From assembly GCF_003386205.1 (NCBI RefSeq), contig NZ_QRDY01000002.1:124001-188000 (forward strand): a stretch of 64,000 bases of DNA. The letters run 5' to 3'. Below are positions 8,336-16,503 of the stretch, piece by piece. Both the position numbers and the translations under genes were made by a program. Each line of letters opens with the position of its first letter. Positions within the stretch are counted from its first letter, which is position 1. This DNA comes from Cohnella lupini. Its GTDB lineage: Bacteria > Bacillota > Bacilli > Paenibacillales > Paenibacillaceae. The notes under the pieces were generated by a model. It was not told the origin of the DNA. It saw only the letters and a list, made by a program, of their open reading frames with translations, and made no database searches.

Positions 8336-10039
8336 ATGGAAGAAAACTTGGAAGACTGGAAAAACGATCGTCCATGGCTCAAGCATTACCCTTTCGAGGT
8401 GTCTCAGACCTTCGATTATCCCCAAACCAACGTCGCTCGCATATTGCTCGATTCCGCTCGCGATTTTCCGAATAAAGAAGCCATCGATTTTCTCGGGAAA
8501 AGCTACACCTACAAAGAGTTGCTCCGATTGTGCTTCAAGATGGCGAACGCGCTCCGCGCCATTGGAATCGCAAAGGGAGACCGGCTCGCGATCATGCTTC
8601 CGAATTGTCCGCAAGCGGTTATCGCGTATTACGCCGGATTGATGGCCGGGGCTATCGTCGTACAGACGAACCCGATCTATACCGAACGAGAGTTGCATTT
8701 TCAACTTGCCGATTGCGGGGCTGCAACACTTATTACCCTAGACCTGCTGCTGCCAAGAGTCCTGAAAGCGAGAGAGGGCACTGCTATAAGGCAAATTATC
8801 GTAACCTCGTTGTCCGACGGGCTGCCATTTCCCAAAAACGCGCTGTACCCGATCAAGCGTCGCAAGGAGTATCCCGAGCTGAAGGTGAAGTACAAAGCCT
8901 CCGACGGAGTATTACGGTGGTCCTCCGTTCTGAGACGAGGCCAAGAGACCCCGATATGCGAGGAGGTCGATGCAGAGACGGAGCTGGCTATGATTCAGTA
9001 TACGGGAGGGACGACCGGACGGCCGAAAGGCGTGATGCTCACGCATGCCAATCTACTCGCCAATACCTTGCAGCTCTCGAATTGGTGTTATCGTCTGGAG
9101 CAGGGCAAGGAAAGTTATTTGGCGGCGCTGCCTCTCTTCCATGTGTTCGGTTTGACGGTGCTCATGAATCAAGCGGTGTACAAGGCCGGGACATTGCTTC
9201 TTATTCCCCGCTTCGATCCGAAGCTGGTGCTAGAGACGATTCGTCGACGCAGACCTACGATTTTTCCCGGGGCGCCTACGATGTACATTGCACTGCTTAA
9301 CCATCCGAGCGCGCAGAAAGACGATCTTCGCTCGGTGAAGATCTGCGTTAGCGGAGCAGCGCCGCTTCCCCGGGAAGTGCAAGAGAAGTTCGAGCAACTG
9401 TCCGGAGGAAGGCTGATCGAAGGATACGGATTGACGGAGACGTCGCCGGTCTCGCATTGCAATCCGATCTGGGGGTTCCGCAAATCCGGGACGGTCGGAA
9501 TTCCCCTTCCCGACACGGATGTCCGAATCGTGGGTGAAGAGAGCTTGGATCCGCTGCCGATCGGAGAGATCGGGGAAATTGCGATCCGCGGACCTCAAGT
9601 GATGGCGGGTTATTGGGATCGCCCGGAGGAATCGGCGGCCGTGCTGCGTGATGGCTGGTTGCGGACGGGCGATCTGGGGACGATGGACGAGGACGGATAT
9701 TTTACGATCATCGATCGGAAAAAAGATTTAATCTTAGCCGGAGGATACAACGTATATCCCCGCGAAGTCGAGGAGGTTCTGTTCGAGCATCCCGCGATCA
9801 AGGAAGCTTCCGTCATGGGTGTCCCGGATCCCTACAGGGGAGAGACCGTAAAGGCTTTTATCGTGTTGAAGGAAGGCTGGCAGGTGTCGGAAATGCAGCT
9901 TGACCGGTGGTGCCGGGATAGGCTCGCCGCATATAAAGTTCCCAAGCATTACGAGTTCCGGAACGAGCTTCCGTTGTCGCTGATCGGCAAAGTTTTAAGG
10001 CGCAAATTAAAGGAAGAACTAGAGGAAAAAGTGGAATAA
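8336..10039 (+). CDS. lcfA: Long-chain fatty acid-CoA ligase
   Basis: 567 aa AMP-forming acyl-CoA synthetase. The ATP/AMP motif is YTGGTTGRPKGVMLTH, followed by GYGLTETSPV, GWLRTGDLG and the hinge region DRKKDLILAGGYNVYPREVE. The C-terminal Lys region reads LIGKVLRRKLKEE. It activates free fatty acids to acyl-CoA, the substrate of FadE encoded just upstream. The gap to fadE is 13 bases and the ribosome site GAGGAGG sits in it, so the four genes are probably one transcript. In B. subtilis lcfA is in a separate operon, so the link to fadNAE here is a local arrangement. The family is certain; chain length preference is inferred from context. Confidence 0.9.
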   Translation: MEENLEDWKNDRPWLKHYPFEVSQTFDYPQTNVARILLDSARDFPNKEAIDFLGKSYTYKELLRLCFKMANALRAIGIAKGDRLAIMLPNCPQAVIAYYAGLMAGAIVVQTNPIYTERELHFQLADCGAATLITLDLLLPRVLKAREGTAIRQIIVTSLSDGLPFPKNALYPIKRRKEYPELKVKYKASDGVLRWSSVLRRGQETPICEEVDAETELAMIQYTGGTTGRPKGVMLTHANLLANTLQLSNWCYRLEQGKESYLAALPLFHVFGLTVLMNQAVYKAGTLLLIPRFDPKLVLETIRRRRPTIFPGAPTMYIALLNHPSAQKDDLRSVKICVSGAAPLPREVQEKFEQLSGGRLIEGYGLTETSPVSHCNPIWGFRKSGTVGIPLPDTDVRIVGEESLDPLPIGEIGEIAIRGPQVMAGYWDRPEESAAVLRDGWLRTGDLGTMDEDGYFTIIDRKKDLILAGGYNVYPREVEEVLFEHPAIKEASVMGVPDPYRGETVKAFIVLKEGWQVSEMQLDRWCRDRLAAYKVPKHYEFRNELPLSLIGKVLRRKLKEELEEKVE

Positions 10040-10074
10040 CACCTAAATTTATACTAAATTATGGTTAAGTTGAA

Positions 10075-10103
10075 TTGATGGAAAAGATCTTTTTCGGTAT
10101 AAT
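10075..10103 (+). promoter_or_regulatory. Sigma-A-type promoter of the FHA gene
   Basis: TTGATG (10075-10080), 17-bp spacer, perfect TATAAT (10098-10103). It lies in the gap after the fad operon. Confidence 0.7.
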
Positions 10104-10251
10104 GAATGGCATGCGTAAAAATTATGCTTGTTCTTTCTACTCAGGAAGGAAAGCGTTTACAATTTGATGAACTTATGTGCGGTCGATGACGGGGGTGAGG
10201 GTGTTGGCGGAGCGAGAACGCAAGACTAGAGAAAGGGGGGAGTTCTTTAAG

Positions 10252-11022
10252 TTGAAAGGAAAGGCGCCCCGCAAGGCTAAGAGAGCAGCTTGCGCGGCAG
10301 TTTTCGTAATGGGGATGCTAACCTTGCCTTTGAACGCGTTCGCGGCGGGCGATTGGGATACTGCCACTTCTCAAGTGAGGGTTGGAACTCTTCCGCTCTT
10401 AGCCGCGCTTGCAGTCGGAATCGCCGTAGCGGTTGGTGCGGTTATCGCTTTCTTGCAGATGACGGCAAAGGGCAGAAATTCGAACGATTCGTCTTCATCG
10501 GAACCGGAATCGGAGTCGGATGAGCAAGAGCTATTCGACGATAACGGCATTCAGGAGTGGGAAGAAGATGATGAAGCCGAGAATAGGGACACGATGCGTA
10601 ACTCGGGTTATGAGGATGATCCCTTAACGGATTATACGATTCCGATCACGCAGATTCTGGCGTATTCAGGGCAGGCGGAAGCGGCGGACGAGAACGAACC
10701 GAGGCTTTGCGGATTAGGAGGAGAACATGCGGGCAACAGTTATCGTATCGTAAACCGCCGCTTGACCTTCGGTCGGGATCCCGCGCATTGCTCCATCCTT
10801 TTTCCATACGAATCGGGAGAAATCAGTCGCGTACATTGCACTTTAGGATATATTGAAGAAAGCCGTTTATTTATTCTAGAGGACAAAGGTTCGTCCAACG
10901 GCACGTTTCTCGAGAACGGAGATCGCTTGAAGCCGGGCACGAGATATGAATTGCAAGCGGGGGAAAAGTTCTCCTTATCGGGCAATGAACAGCTATTCGA
11001 AGTCAGGATCCCGACGGAATAA
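10252..11022 (+). CDS. Membrane-anchored FHA-domain protein
   Basis: About 256 aa. A signal-peptide-like segment (AACAAVFVMGMLTLPLNAFA) is followed by a second hydrophobic stretch (LLAALAVGIAVAVGAVIAFL), then an acidic linker rich in Ser, Glu and Asp, then a C-terminal forkhead-associated domain. The FHA signature is complete: LTFGRDPAHC, ISRVHC, DKGSSNGTFL, ENGDRL. FHA domains bind phosphothreonine peptides, and topology would have to place it in the cytosol. The start is chosen at TTG 10252 because AGAAAGGGGGGAG precedes it and the basic n-region begins there. GTG 10177, GTG 10201 and TTG 10204 are in-frame alternatives, the latter pair behind GGGGGTGAGG. No kinase or phosphatase is adjacent. 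Confidence 0.8.
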   Translation: MKGKAPRKAKRAACAAVFVMGMLTLPLNAFAAGDWDTATSQVRVGTLPLLAALAVGIAVAVGAVIAFLQMTAKGRNSNDSSSSEPESESDEQELFDDNGIQEWEEDDEAENRDTMRNSGYEDDPLTDYTIPITQILAYSGQAEAADENEPRLCGLGGEHAGNSYRIVNRRLTFGRDPAHCSILFPYESGEISRVHCTLGYIEESRLFILEDKGSSNGTFLENGDRLKPGTRYELQAGEKFSLSGNEQLFEVRIPTE

Positions 11023-11027
11023 GAGTC

Positions 11028-11068
11028 AGGGCTAACCTCCATTGGTAACGGAAGCCTAGCGTTTTTTA
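11028..11068 (+). terminator. Probable terminator after the FHA gene
   Basis: An imperfect stem (GGGCTAAcCTCC with GGAaGccTAGC) is followed by GTTTTTT. Confidence 0.5.
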
Positions 11069-11092
11069 CTTTATCCTCCAGCTGAGAAATGG

Positions 11093-11253
11093 TATAATAA
11101 TAAAATGCAGGGACGTTTTCCTTTATGGCAAATTGCGGTGGAACATCGAGGCTTGAAGGAAGAACCTTATATTCGGTTCTCCGGGTGGCGTAATACCGCC
11201 TCCGTTCCGGGATTCGCGCCGGGTCGGAATCCATTCCACTGGGAGGGAATTGC
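11093..11253 (+). promoter_or_regulatory. Promoter and possibly structured 5' leader of the 62-aa gene
   Basis: A perfect TATAAT at 11093-11098 has only a weak -35. About 145 bases separate it from the ATG at 11254. The leader can form several local stems: AGAACC/GGTTCT with an 8-nt loop (about 11161-11180), GGTGG/CCGCC (about 11186-11203), and TTCCG/CGGAA (about 11205-11229). GTGGAA near 11139 can pair with TTCCAC near 11234 and close the set as a multibranch structure, ending just before the ribosome site GGGAGGG. I cannot match it to a known riboswitch class. Confidence 0.4.
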
Positions 11254-11442
11254 ATGGCCAAACGCAGCCACAATGAGGTTCAAGAAAGTTTGAGAGAACT
11301 GACTAGAATTTTCCGACCCAAGGATCCGCGCAAGTTTGTTAAAGATTACATCCGTAAGTACAGAATTACCGGAGGATACGAAGAAGAGCTAACGAGTCTC
11401 GTCGAGCGCGAGCTGACTAAATTGAATTCCCCCGCTTCTTGA
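11254..11442 (+). CDS. Small basic hypothetical protein (62 aa)
   Basis: Starts at ATG 11254 behind GGGAGGG at good spacing. The protein (MAKRSHNEVQESLRELTRIF...) is predicted mostly helical, with basic and acidic residues mixed, no signal peptide and no membrane segment. A strong terminator lies just after it, so it is the only gene of its transcript. I do not recognise a family. The good ribosome site, own promoter and terminator argue that it is real. Confidence 0.65.
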   Translation: MAKRSHNEVQESLRELTRIFRPKDPRKFVKDYIRKYRITGGYEEELTSLVERELTKLNSPAS

Positions 11443-11457
11443 TGCGTGGCATGGTAC

Positions 11458-11508
11458 AACCGACAGGATGATAGGCTTTATAAGCCTTCATCGAGTCGGT
11501 TTTTTTTG
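11458..11508 (+). terminator. Strong terminator after the 62-aa gene
   Basis: AACCGAC (11458-11464) pairs with GTCGGTT (11495-11501), with an inner GGATGA.AGGCTT/AAGCCTTCATC stem, then eight T. It lies between convergent genes. Confidence 0.9.
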
Positions 11509-11519
11509 TTTTATCAAGG

Positions 11520-12683
11520 TTATTGAAGCTCGTAGGCGAACTTAAAGTCGCTAATAAATAGATAGTCGATCAGCTTCTCGTCATGGTTCAATGAAAGTAT
11601 GATGCTTATGACATAGGATTGATCGGTAGGCGGCCTTTCCTCTTGTATCGTAAGCTGAGGAAGACTAGGCAATTTACGCAATCCGGACTGGCTTTTGTAG
11701 AAGAAGTATTCAATCGAGCCTTTTGAAATATGGCCAGGCTTCCCGTAAAGCCGGATCATTTTCGCTTCGTTGGTCAATAAACCCAATCCGCGGGGCGTTC
11801 GGAAGATTTCCGTTGAATCTTGGCCCAAAGCGATCTTTATTCCGGCTACCTTACCCTTCCTGTAGAACACATCGGCGCCCCGATAATCATACCAGAGGGT
11901 ACGCCAGAGTCCGCGATATGAAGTAGGCTTTCCGAATTGCCTATCCACCTCCGCTTTGCTCATGCCGATGGCGATTCTCCTTTTGTCGTCCGCCGTCTGG
12001 ACGGAAAGATCCCACATGGTATAAGGCTTGGGTTTAGCCGGAAGATCTTCGAGGGAATTAAGGGCTGCGACGCGCTCCTCCGCCAAGCTTCTGAAATCCT
12101 CGCGTTTGATGTCAAAGGAGTAAATTTCGTCCGTATAGGATGAATTAAAACGAAGGCGATAAGTGGCTGAACCCGGTACGCGGCTAACGTCTTCGCCTGG
12201 ATTCACTTGTTGGAACGAGCCGTCGCTTTCTATGAACAAATATTCACCGGTTTCTTCGATGCTTGGCCTTCCCAGCAGTTGCCTAACGTCTTCAAGCGAG
12301 GAAGATTCGCCGATAAGCCCGTTGAGCGAGGCTTGTACATCGTTCTCGACGGAGAAATACGCGGCTTGATCGTTCTCGTAAGCGATCAGCAATTCGCCGT
12401 GCATGTCGTAGTCGAATCCCGCGGAGCGATAGGTTATGCCTTCGCCAATAAGGTCGTCGATAGCTTTTTTGCTCATGCCCGGTATCAGCTTGACGGTATT
12501 GCCGTTTACTGAATAATGGATAGTCAGGTAGGGATGATCGGCAATCGGAACCTTGTCCTGTATAGATGGTTGTTTATCAGCGTAGGCAAAGGAACTTGGC
12601 GGAATGAGTACGGCGATAATCATTAAGTATAGAACGACATAAGTCGCGCGGTTGAATTTTCTTTTGTGCTTTAGTTTAGACAT
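11520..12683 (-). CDS. Secreted protein with three GMSK..FGKP-type repeats
   Basis: 387 aa from the chosen ATG at 12683; an in-frame ATG at 12737 would add 18 residues before the signal peptide. AGAGG lies about 12 bases before the chosen start. A basic n-region and hydrophobic segment (YVVLYLMIIAVLIPPSSFAYA) form a signal peptide or anchor. The mature part contains three related motifs: PGMSKKAIDDLIGEG, GMSKAEVDRQFGKP and LTNEAKMIRLYGKP. This 'G-M-x-x-x-V-x-x-x-x-G-x-P' pattern occurs in SmpA/OmlA-like and CAP-associated N-terminal domains, which are extracellular. I cannot name a function. It is transcribed away from the methionine aminopeptidase gene. Confidence 0.7.
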   Translation of the reverse strand: MSKLKHKRKFNRATYVVLYLMIIAVLIPPSSFAYADKQPSIQDKVPIADHPYLTIHYSVNGNTVKLIPGMSKKAIDDLIGEGITYRSAGFDYDMHGELLIAYENDQAAYFSVENDVQASLNGLIGESSSLEDVRQLLGRPSIEETGEYLFIESDGSFQQVNPGEDVSRVPGSATYRLRFNSSYTDEIYSFDIKREDFRSLAEERVAALNSLEDLPAKPKPYTMWDLSVQTADDKRRIAIGMSKAEVDRQFGKPTSYRGLWRTLWYDYRGADVFYRKGKVAGIKIALGQDSTEIFRTPRGLGLLTNEAKMIRLYGKPGHISKGSIEYFFYKSQSGLRKLPSLPQLTIQEERPPTDQSYVISIILSLNHDEKLIDYLFISDFKFAYELQ

Positions 12684-12840
12684 ATAAATGATGAACCTCT
12701 TTTCAGTCGATTGTCGGTACGCTGAAAGGATATTCAACGGATAGAAACGATTTTCCTTTTCCTAAAGCAAAGTTCGCGGCAAATTCCACTTTCCCGTTCC
12801 ATAGAATATCTTATCTAAGGAAGAAACGGGAGGTGTAGGC

Positions 12841-13605
12841 GTGGCTAACGGGAGGGGAACGGCCCCGGCAATTCGCACGCGCCAGGAAATAGCGCTTATG
12901 GCGCTGGCCGGAAAGTTGTCCGCGCAATTGAAGAAGGAACTCGGCCGGAGAGTCAGACCGGGGATTTCAACGATGGAACTGAATGAGTACGCGGACCGTT
13001 ATATGACGGACCGGGGGGCATCCGCGGCGCAGAAAGGCTTTCATGGTTATCCGTATGCAATATGCGCGGCGGTCAACGACTGCGTTTGCCACGGCATGCC
13101 GAACGATCGGCTGCTGCAGGACGGCGATCTCGTGACGTTGGATTTCGTCGCAGAGCTCGACGGATGGATGGCCGATACGGCCTGGACTTACGCTGTCGGA
13201 AACGTTAAACCGGAAGCATTGAAATTAAGGAAGGCAGCTTATCAAGCGATGTGGCAGGGGGTCGGGCAAGCCAAGGTCGGCAATACGATCGGCGATATTG
13301 CCGCGGCTGTCGGTTTGGTAGCCGAGAGCGGACCATATGGAATAGTAAGCCAATTCGGGGGTCATGGAATCGGAAGAAACCTGCACGAGCCGCCAGAGGT
13401 TCCTCATGTCGGGAAGGCAGGCACGGGGCGCAAGCTGAAAGAAGGAATGGTCATAACGATCGAGCCGATGCTCACGATCGGATCTCCGGAAGTATATATT
13501 GCGGAAGACGGATGGACCGTGTTGACTATAGAAGGCGGTTTGTCCGCTCAATTCGAACACACGGTGGCCATTACCGCTGACGGCCCCATTGTGTTAACGA
13601 AGTAA
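12841..13605 (+). CDS. map: Type I methionine aminopeptidase
   Basis: 254 aa, the usual length for bacterial type I enzymes. The five metal ligands are all visible: Asp in DFVAELDGW, Asp in MADTAWT, His in GGHGIGRNLHEPP, Glu in TIEPML and Glu in AQFEHT. It removes the N-terminal Met from nascent proteins in the cytosol. GTG start behind GGGAGGTG. It stands alone here, unlike the ribosomal-operon copy typical of Firmicutes, so it may be a second paralogue such as YflG in B. subtilis. Its last codons (TTAACGAAG then TAA) are already part of the first repeat unit that follows. Confidence 0.93.
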   Translation: MANGRGTAPAIRTRQEIALMALAGKLSAQLKKELGRRVRPGISTMELNEYADRYMTDRGASAAQKGFHGYPYAICAAVNDCVCHGMPNDRLLQDGDLVTLDFVAELDGWMADTAWTYAVGNVKPEALKLRKAAYQAMWQGVGQAKVGNTIGDIAAAVGLVAESGPYGIVSQFGGHGIGRNLHEPPEVPHVGKAGTGRKLKEGMVITIEPMLTIGSPEVYIAEDGWTVLTIEGGLSAQFEHTVAITADGPIVLTK

Positions 13606-13743
13606 CCTAGTTAATTCCGCTCACGATGAGCCGATCGAGTGGAGTTAACGAAGAAACCTTGCTAATTCAGCCCATCGAGAGTCGATCGGGTTGAGTTATC
13701 CAAGAAACTTAGCTAATTCTCCAACCATAAACTCTCCGAAGTG
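13594..13743. repeat. 51-bp tandem repeat, family A (3 degenerate units)
   Basis: Units begin at 13595, 13646 and 13697, exactly 51 bp apart. Each begins TTAACGAAG or a variant, followed by AACCT.GcTAATTC. An inner inverted repeat is present (ATCGA-gag-TCGAT in unit 2). The first unit overlaps the stop region of map. Confidence 0.75.
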
Positions 13744-13944
13744 GAACCGAGCCGCGATAGTAACTAAATCGGACTAACTCGGCCATCTGTGGTGGAATTG
13801 AGCCGCGATAGTAACCAAATCGGACTAACTCGGCCATCTGTGGTGGAATTGAGCCGGGATAGTAACCAAATCGAACTAACTCGGCCATCCGCAGTGGAAT
13901 CGAGCCGCGATAGTAACCAAATCGGACTAACTCGGCTCATTTCG
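13741..13944. repeat. 51-bp tandem repeat, family B (4 units)
   Basis: Units begin at 13741, 13792, 13843 and 13894, exactly 51 bp apart and nearly identical. Each contains GAGCCGCGATAGT, then AACCAAATCG, then GACTAACTCGGC, an imperfect hairpin. The ATAGT-N10-GACTA core is shared with the repeats between fadN and fadA. Because 51 is divisible by three, all six frames tend to stay open, which creates false frames of 60-110 codons. Confidence 0.9.
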
Positions 13945-13956
13945 TGGGGTTTAGTT

Positions 13957-14206
13957 GAACGAGGCACTGAGAGTTAAATTAGAGCGTCTCCGCCGCTTTA
14001 AATCGACGAACGAGGCATTTTGAGTGAAGTTAGAGCGTCTCCGCCGCTTTAAATCGACGAACGAGGCACTTTGAGTGAAATTAGAGCGTCTCCGCCGCTT
14101 TAAATCGACGAACGAGGCATTTTGAGTGAAGTTAGAGCGTCTCCGCCGCTTTAAATCGACGAACGAATCACTTTTCGACGAACGAGGCGAGGCATTTCGG
14201 TGGGGA
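13957..14206. repeat. 51-bp tandem repeat, family C (4 full units plus partial flanks)
   Basis: Units begin at 13981, 14032, 14083 and 14134, again exactly 51 bp apart. The shared text is AGAGCGTCTCCGCCGCTTTA followed by AATCGACGAACGAGGCA. Partial copies flank it on both sides (GAACGAGGCA at 13957 and CGACGAACGAGGC at 14177). The sequence differs from families A and B, but the period is kept. Confidence 0.9.
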
Positions 14207-14207
14207 A

Positions 14208-14256
14208 AATAAAGAAAAGCGGAGCAAGTGTGTAATCCACTCCTAGCTCCGCTTCT
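14208..14256 (-). terminator. Terminator of the minus-strand sporulation lipoprotein gene
   Basis: Read on the minus strand, AAGCGGAGC (14254-14246) pairs with GCTCCGCTT (14225-14217), followed by TTCTTTATTTT. Confidence 0.85.
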
Positions 14257-14292
14257 ACATAACCGTCCGCTAACTTGGCGGCTCCGCAATTA

Positions 14293-15045
14293 CTACATCT
14301 GCCCAGGAAGCCGATCAGGAAGCTCATCCGCAGGCTGCCCAGCAGGCTTCATATACAAAGGCAAAGGAACCTTATTCCCCATGCCGAATGTGTACTGGAC
14401 CAGCGTGTTGAAGTCTTCAGTTAACGGTGCGAGCGGCTTTTTGAGCCACGCGACTTTGGCGAATTCGAGCGATTGATTGACGTATTCCCGGTTAGCGGAG
14501 ATGTGCACCTCTTGAGCTCTCGGGAAAGATGCGCGAATGTTATCGCCGATGACCTGACGCAGCTCCGAGGAAAGATCGGTGTAGTCCTTGTGAGTAAAGT
14601 AGGAATTGTATGGCGTGGCGACCTGCCGATTATCCCATTTCGTGCTGCCGCTGCTGACGTCGTATACGCCTTCGGTAGTGCCGGTATTGTCTTGCTCGTG
14701 CGTCCGAGGCCCGCCTCTGGCTTCCGTTCCGGTAGCCGTCCAATCCGTAAGAATACCGACGTAAGCATTCTTGTCGGTTAAAAAAACGAGCGCGGTGTTA
14801 ATACCGGGTAAGGAGGCCACTTTGTTCGAGAGTGCCGAGCTATATTCGAAATAACGATTTTCATGCTGTTTCGGGTCGGCTGTCAATTTGCCGTAGGAGC
14901 GGACGTGCATCATTTTCGGATCGTTCACGTTCCGGCTGGAGTAATCGTTACCGCTTTTCTGAAAGTAGGATTTGTAGTTGCAAGCCGTCAATAGTCCAAG
15001 CATTAAAGCGACCGCGATAAGAGCGCATGAACGTCGAGCCGACAT
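14293..15045 (-). CDS. YhcN/YlaJ-family sporulation lipoprotein
   Basis: 250 aa from ATG 15045, which lies behind AGGAGGG on the minus strand. In-frame upstream codons up to 15315 have no coding character. A lipoprotein signal ends at the lipobox LLTACN, so the mature protein is lipid-anchored at the Cys. The body matches the YhcN/YlaJ spore lipoprotein family: ALVFLTDKNAYVGI, then a disordered Gly/Thr insert, then ELRQVIGDNIRASFP, with REYVNQSLEFA in the C-terminal half. B. subtilis YhcN is found in the inner spore membrane. The terminal ~40 residues are Pro-rich. It is divergent from ctaC. Confidence 0.85.
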   Translation of the reverse strand: MSARRSCALIAVALMLGLLTACNYKSYFQKSGNDYSSRNVNDPKMMHVRSYGKLTADPKQHENRYFEYSSALSNKVASLPGINTALVFLTDKNAYVGILTDWTATGTEARGGPRTHEQDNTGTTEGVYDVSSGSTKWDNRQVATPYNSYFTHKDYTDLSSELRQVIGDNIRASFPRAQEVHISANREYVNQSLEFAKVAWLKKPLAPLTEDFNTLVQYTFGMGNKVPLPLYMKPAGQPADELPDRLPGQM

Positions 15046-15275
15046 AGGACAACCCTCCTGAAAAATCAATATGAGCATAGGATTTACTTCGGCCGGAAAA
15101 GTATGCGTTCGATCGCGCACATAAAACTCGGCCATATTGGCAAAAAGAAGGGGAGGGAATAAAAGTCGGCCGCTTTCGGCTAACTCATGAGGGGTTCTGT
15201 CCGAGGGCCGTCGCAAGTCGCTTTCGCGATAGGGACTAAAGCACGAAAACCTTGAAATGACGCGGTTTTGACAGT

Positions 15276-15307
15276 TTTGAGAACAATTTGTGAACTGTTC
15301 TGTGAAC
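15276..15307 (+). promoter_or_regulatory. Three ResD-like direct repeats upstream of ctaC
   Basis: TTTGAGAAC (15276-15284), TTTGTGAAC (15287-15295) and TCTGTGAAC (15299-15307) resemble the B. subtilis ResD target TTTGTGAAT. They are spaced 11-12 bp, about one helical turn, and end two bases before the -35 box. Confidence 0.5.
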
Positions 15308-15308
15308 A

Positions 15309-15338
15309 TTGACAAACCAACGGCTCAATCTTTATATT
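15309..15338 (+). promoter_or_regulatory. Promoter of ctaCDEF
   Basis: Perfect -35 TTGACA (15309-15314); -10 TTATAT (15332-15337, spacer 17) or TATATT (15333-15338, spacer 18). It is followed by a leader of about 110 bases containing a TTTGCC/GGCAAA hairpin near 15401-15418. Confidence 0.65.
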
Positions 15339-15453
15339 TATGAGAGTGCTTGAAGAGCGTTTGTTGCTTGGTCCAACATCCGTGTACATATAGAAAGCGT
15401 TTGCCATTCAGGGCAAAGGTTTTCTATGATAACGTCAAATTGGGGTTGATAAG

Positions 15454-16479
15454 ATGAATCGGTGGCCTGTAATGAAGCGGCTGCTTCCGCTGCTGACAGG
15501 TTTGGTATTGCTACTGTCGGGATGTGGAAGAGCAGATCTCTCAACTCTGAATCCGCAAGGACCGGTAGCTGAGAAACAATTAGATTTGATGAAACTTTCC
15601 ATTGGTATCATGGCTTTGGTCGTTGTCATTGTGTTCGCCATCTGTATTTACGTGCTGATTCGCTTTCGTCGTCGCCAAGGCGACAAGAGCATTCCTAAGC
15701 AAGTGGAAGGAAATCACACGCTGGAAATCATCTGGACGGTTATCCCTCTCGTATTGCTGCTTATTCTAGGCGTGCCGACGATCAAAGACGTATTCGGCTT
15801 GGCTAAGGATTACAGTAAAGACAAGAATGCCGTGCAGGTTAAAGTAACCGCGCATCAATATTGGTGGGAATTCGAATACACGGACTTGGGAATCACGACC
15901 GCCCAAGAACTGATCGTTCCTACGGATAAGACTGTTTCGTTCGAGTTGGTGGGTGCGGACGTTAAGCACTCCTTCTGGATCCCGTCCATCGGCGGTAAAA
16001 TGGACACGAACCCCGGAGTTACCAACAGAATGTACTTAGATTTCCCTAAAGAAGGCGTGTTCCGCGGCAAATGCGCGGAGCTGTGCGGACCTTCTCATGC
16101 TTTAATGGACTTTAAAGCCAAAGCGGTAAGCCCCGAATCGTTCGCCCGTTGGGTCTCGGCGATGAAGGCTCCTGCCGTTATGCCTGCCGACGCGGAAATC
16201 GCGGAGAAATTCACTTCGCAATGCTTAAGCTGCCATGCGGTCGGCGAAAACGGAGGCAACAGCGCTCCGAACTTGACCGGCGTGGGCGGACGTCAAACGA
16301 TCGGCGGTATTCTGTATAACGACGAGGTTCCGGTTGAGCAGAATCTTCACGACTGGATCACCGATCCTCAGAAATACAAATCCGGCGCCATGATGCCCAA
16401 GGCCGTGGATAACGATCTAAGTCCGGAGCAAGTAAGCGCCATTGCCGAATACTTGGCGGCATACAAGCTCGACTATTAA
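15454..16479 (+). CDS. ctaC: Cytochrome c oxidase (caa3) subunit II with fused cytochrome c domain
   Basis: 341 aa. A lipoprotein signal ends in the lipobox LLLSGCG. Two transmembrane helices follow (IMALVVVIVFAICIYVLI and LEIIWTVIPLVLLLILGV). The periplasm-side cupredoxin domain binds the dinuclear CuA centre through VKHSFWIP and CAELCGPSHALM. A C-terminal cytochrome c domain has the haem motif CLSCH and a Met ligand in GAMMPKA. This fusion marks the caa3 type, which takes electrons from cytochrome c. First gene of ctaCDEF. ResD-like repeats overlap the promoter region. Confidence 0.96.
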   Translation: MNRWPVMKRLLPLLTGLVLLLSGCGRADLSTLNPQGPVAEKQLDLMKLSIGIMALVVVIVFAICIYVLIRFRRRQGDKSIPKQVEGNHTLEIIWTVIPLVLLLILGVPTIKDVFGLAKDYSKDKNAVQVKVTAHQYWWEFEYTDLGITTAQELIVPTDKTVSFELVGADVKHSFWIPSIGGKMDTNPGVTNRMYLDFPKEGVFRGKCAELCGPSHALMDFKAKAVSPESFARWVSAMKAPAVMPADAEIAEKFTSQCLSCHAVGENGGNSAPNLTGVGGRQTIGGILYNDEVPVEQNLHDWITDPQKYKSGAMMPKAVDNDLSPEQVSAIAEYLAAYKLDY

Positions 16480-16503
16480 TTAAGCGGGAATTGAAGGAGG
16501 TAC

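Noticed and set aside
11184-11205. T-box-like GGGTGG...ACCGCC
   Set aside because: The conserved T-box sequence is not matched, there is no terminator/antiterminator pair, and the downstream gene is not an aminoacyl-tRNA or amino acid gene.
13594-14206. Regularly spaced repeats that could be taken for a CRISPR array, and open frames of 60-112 codons on both strands
   Set aside because: The units are tandem with no unique spacers between them, and the open frames arise because 51 is a multiple of three. No ribosome sites or known protein sequence.
15391-15406. cre-like site (catabolite repression) in the ctaC leader
   Set aside because: Central AAGCG fits, but two conserved positions mismatch; too weak to call as a feature.
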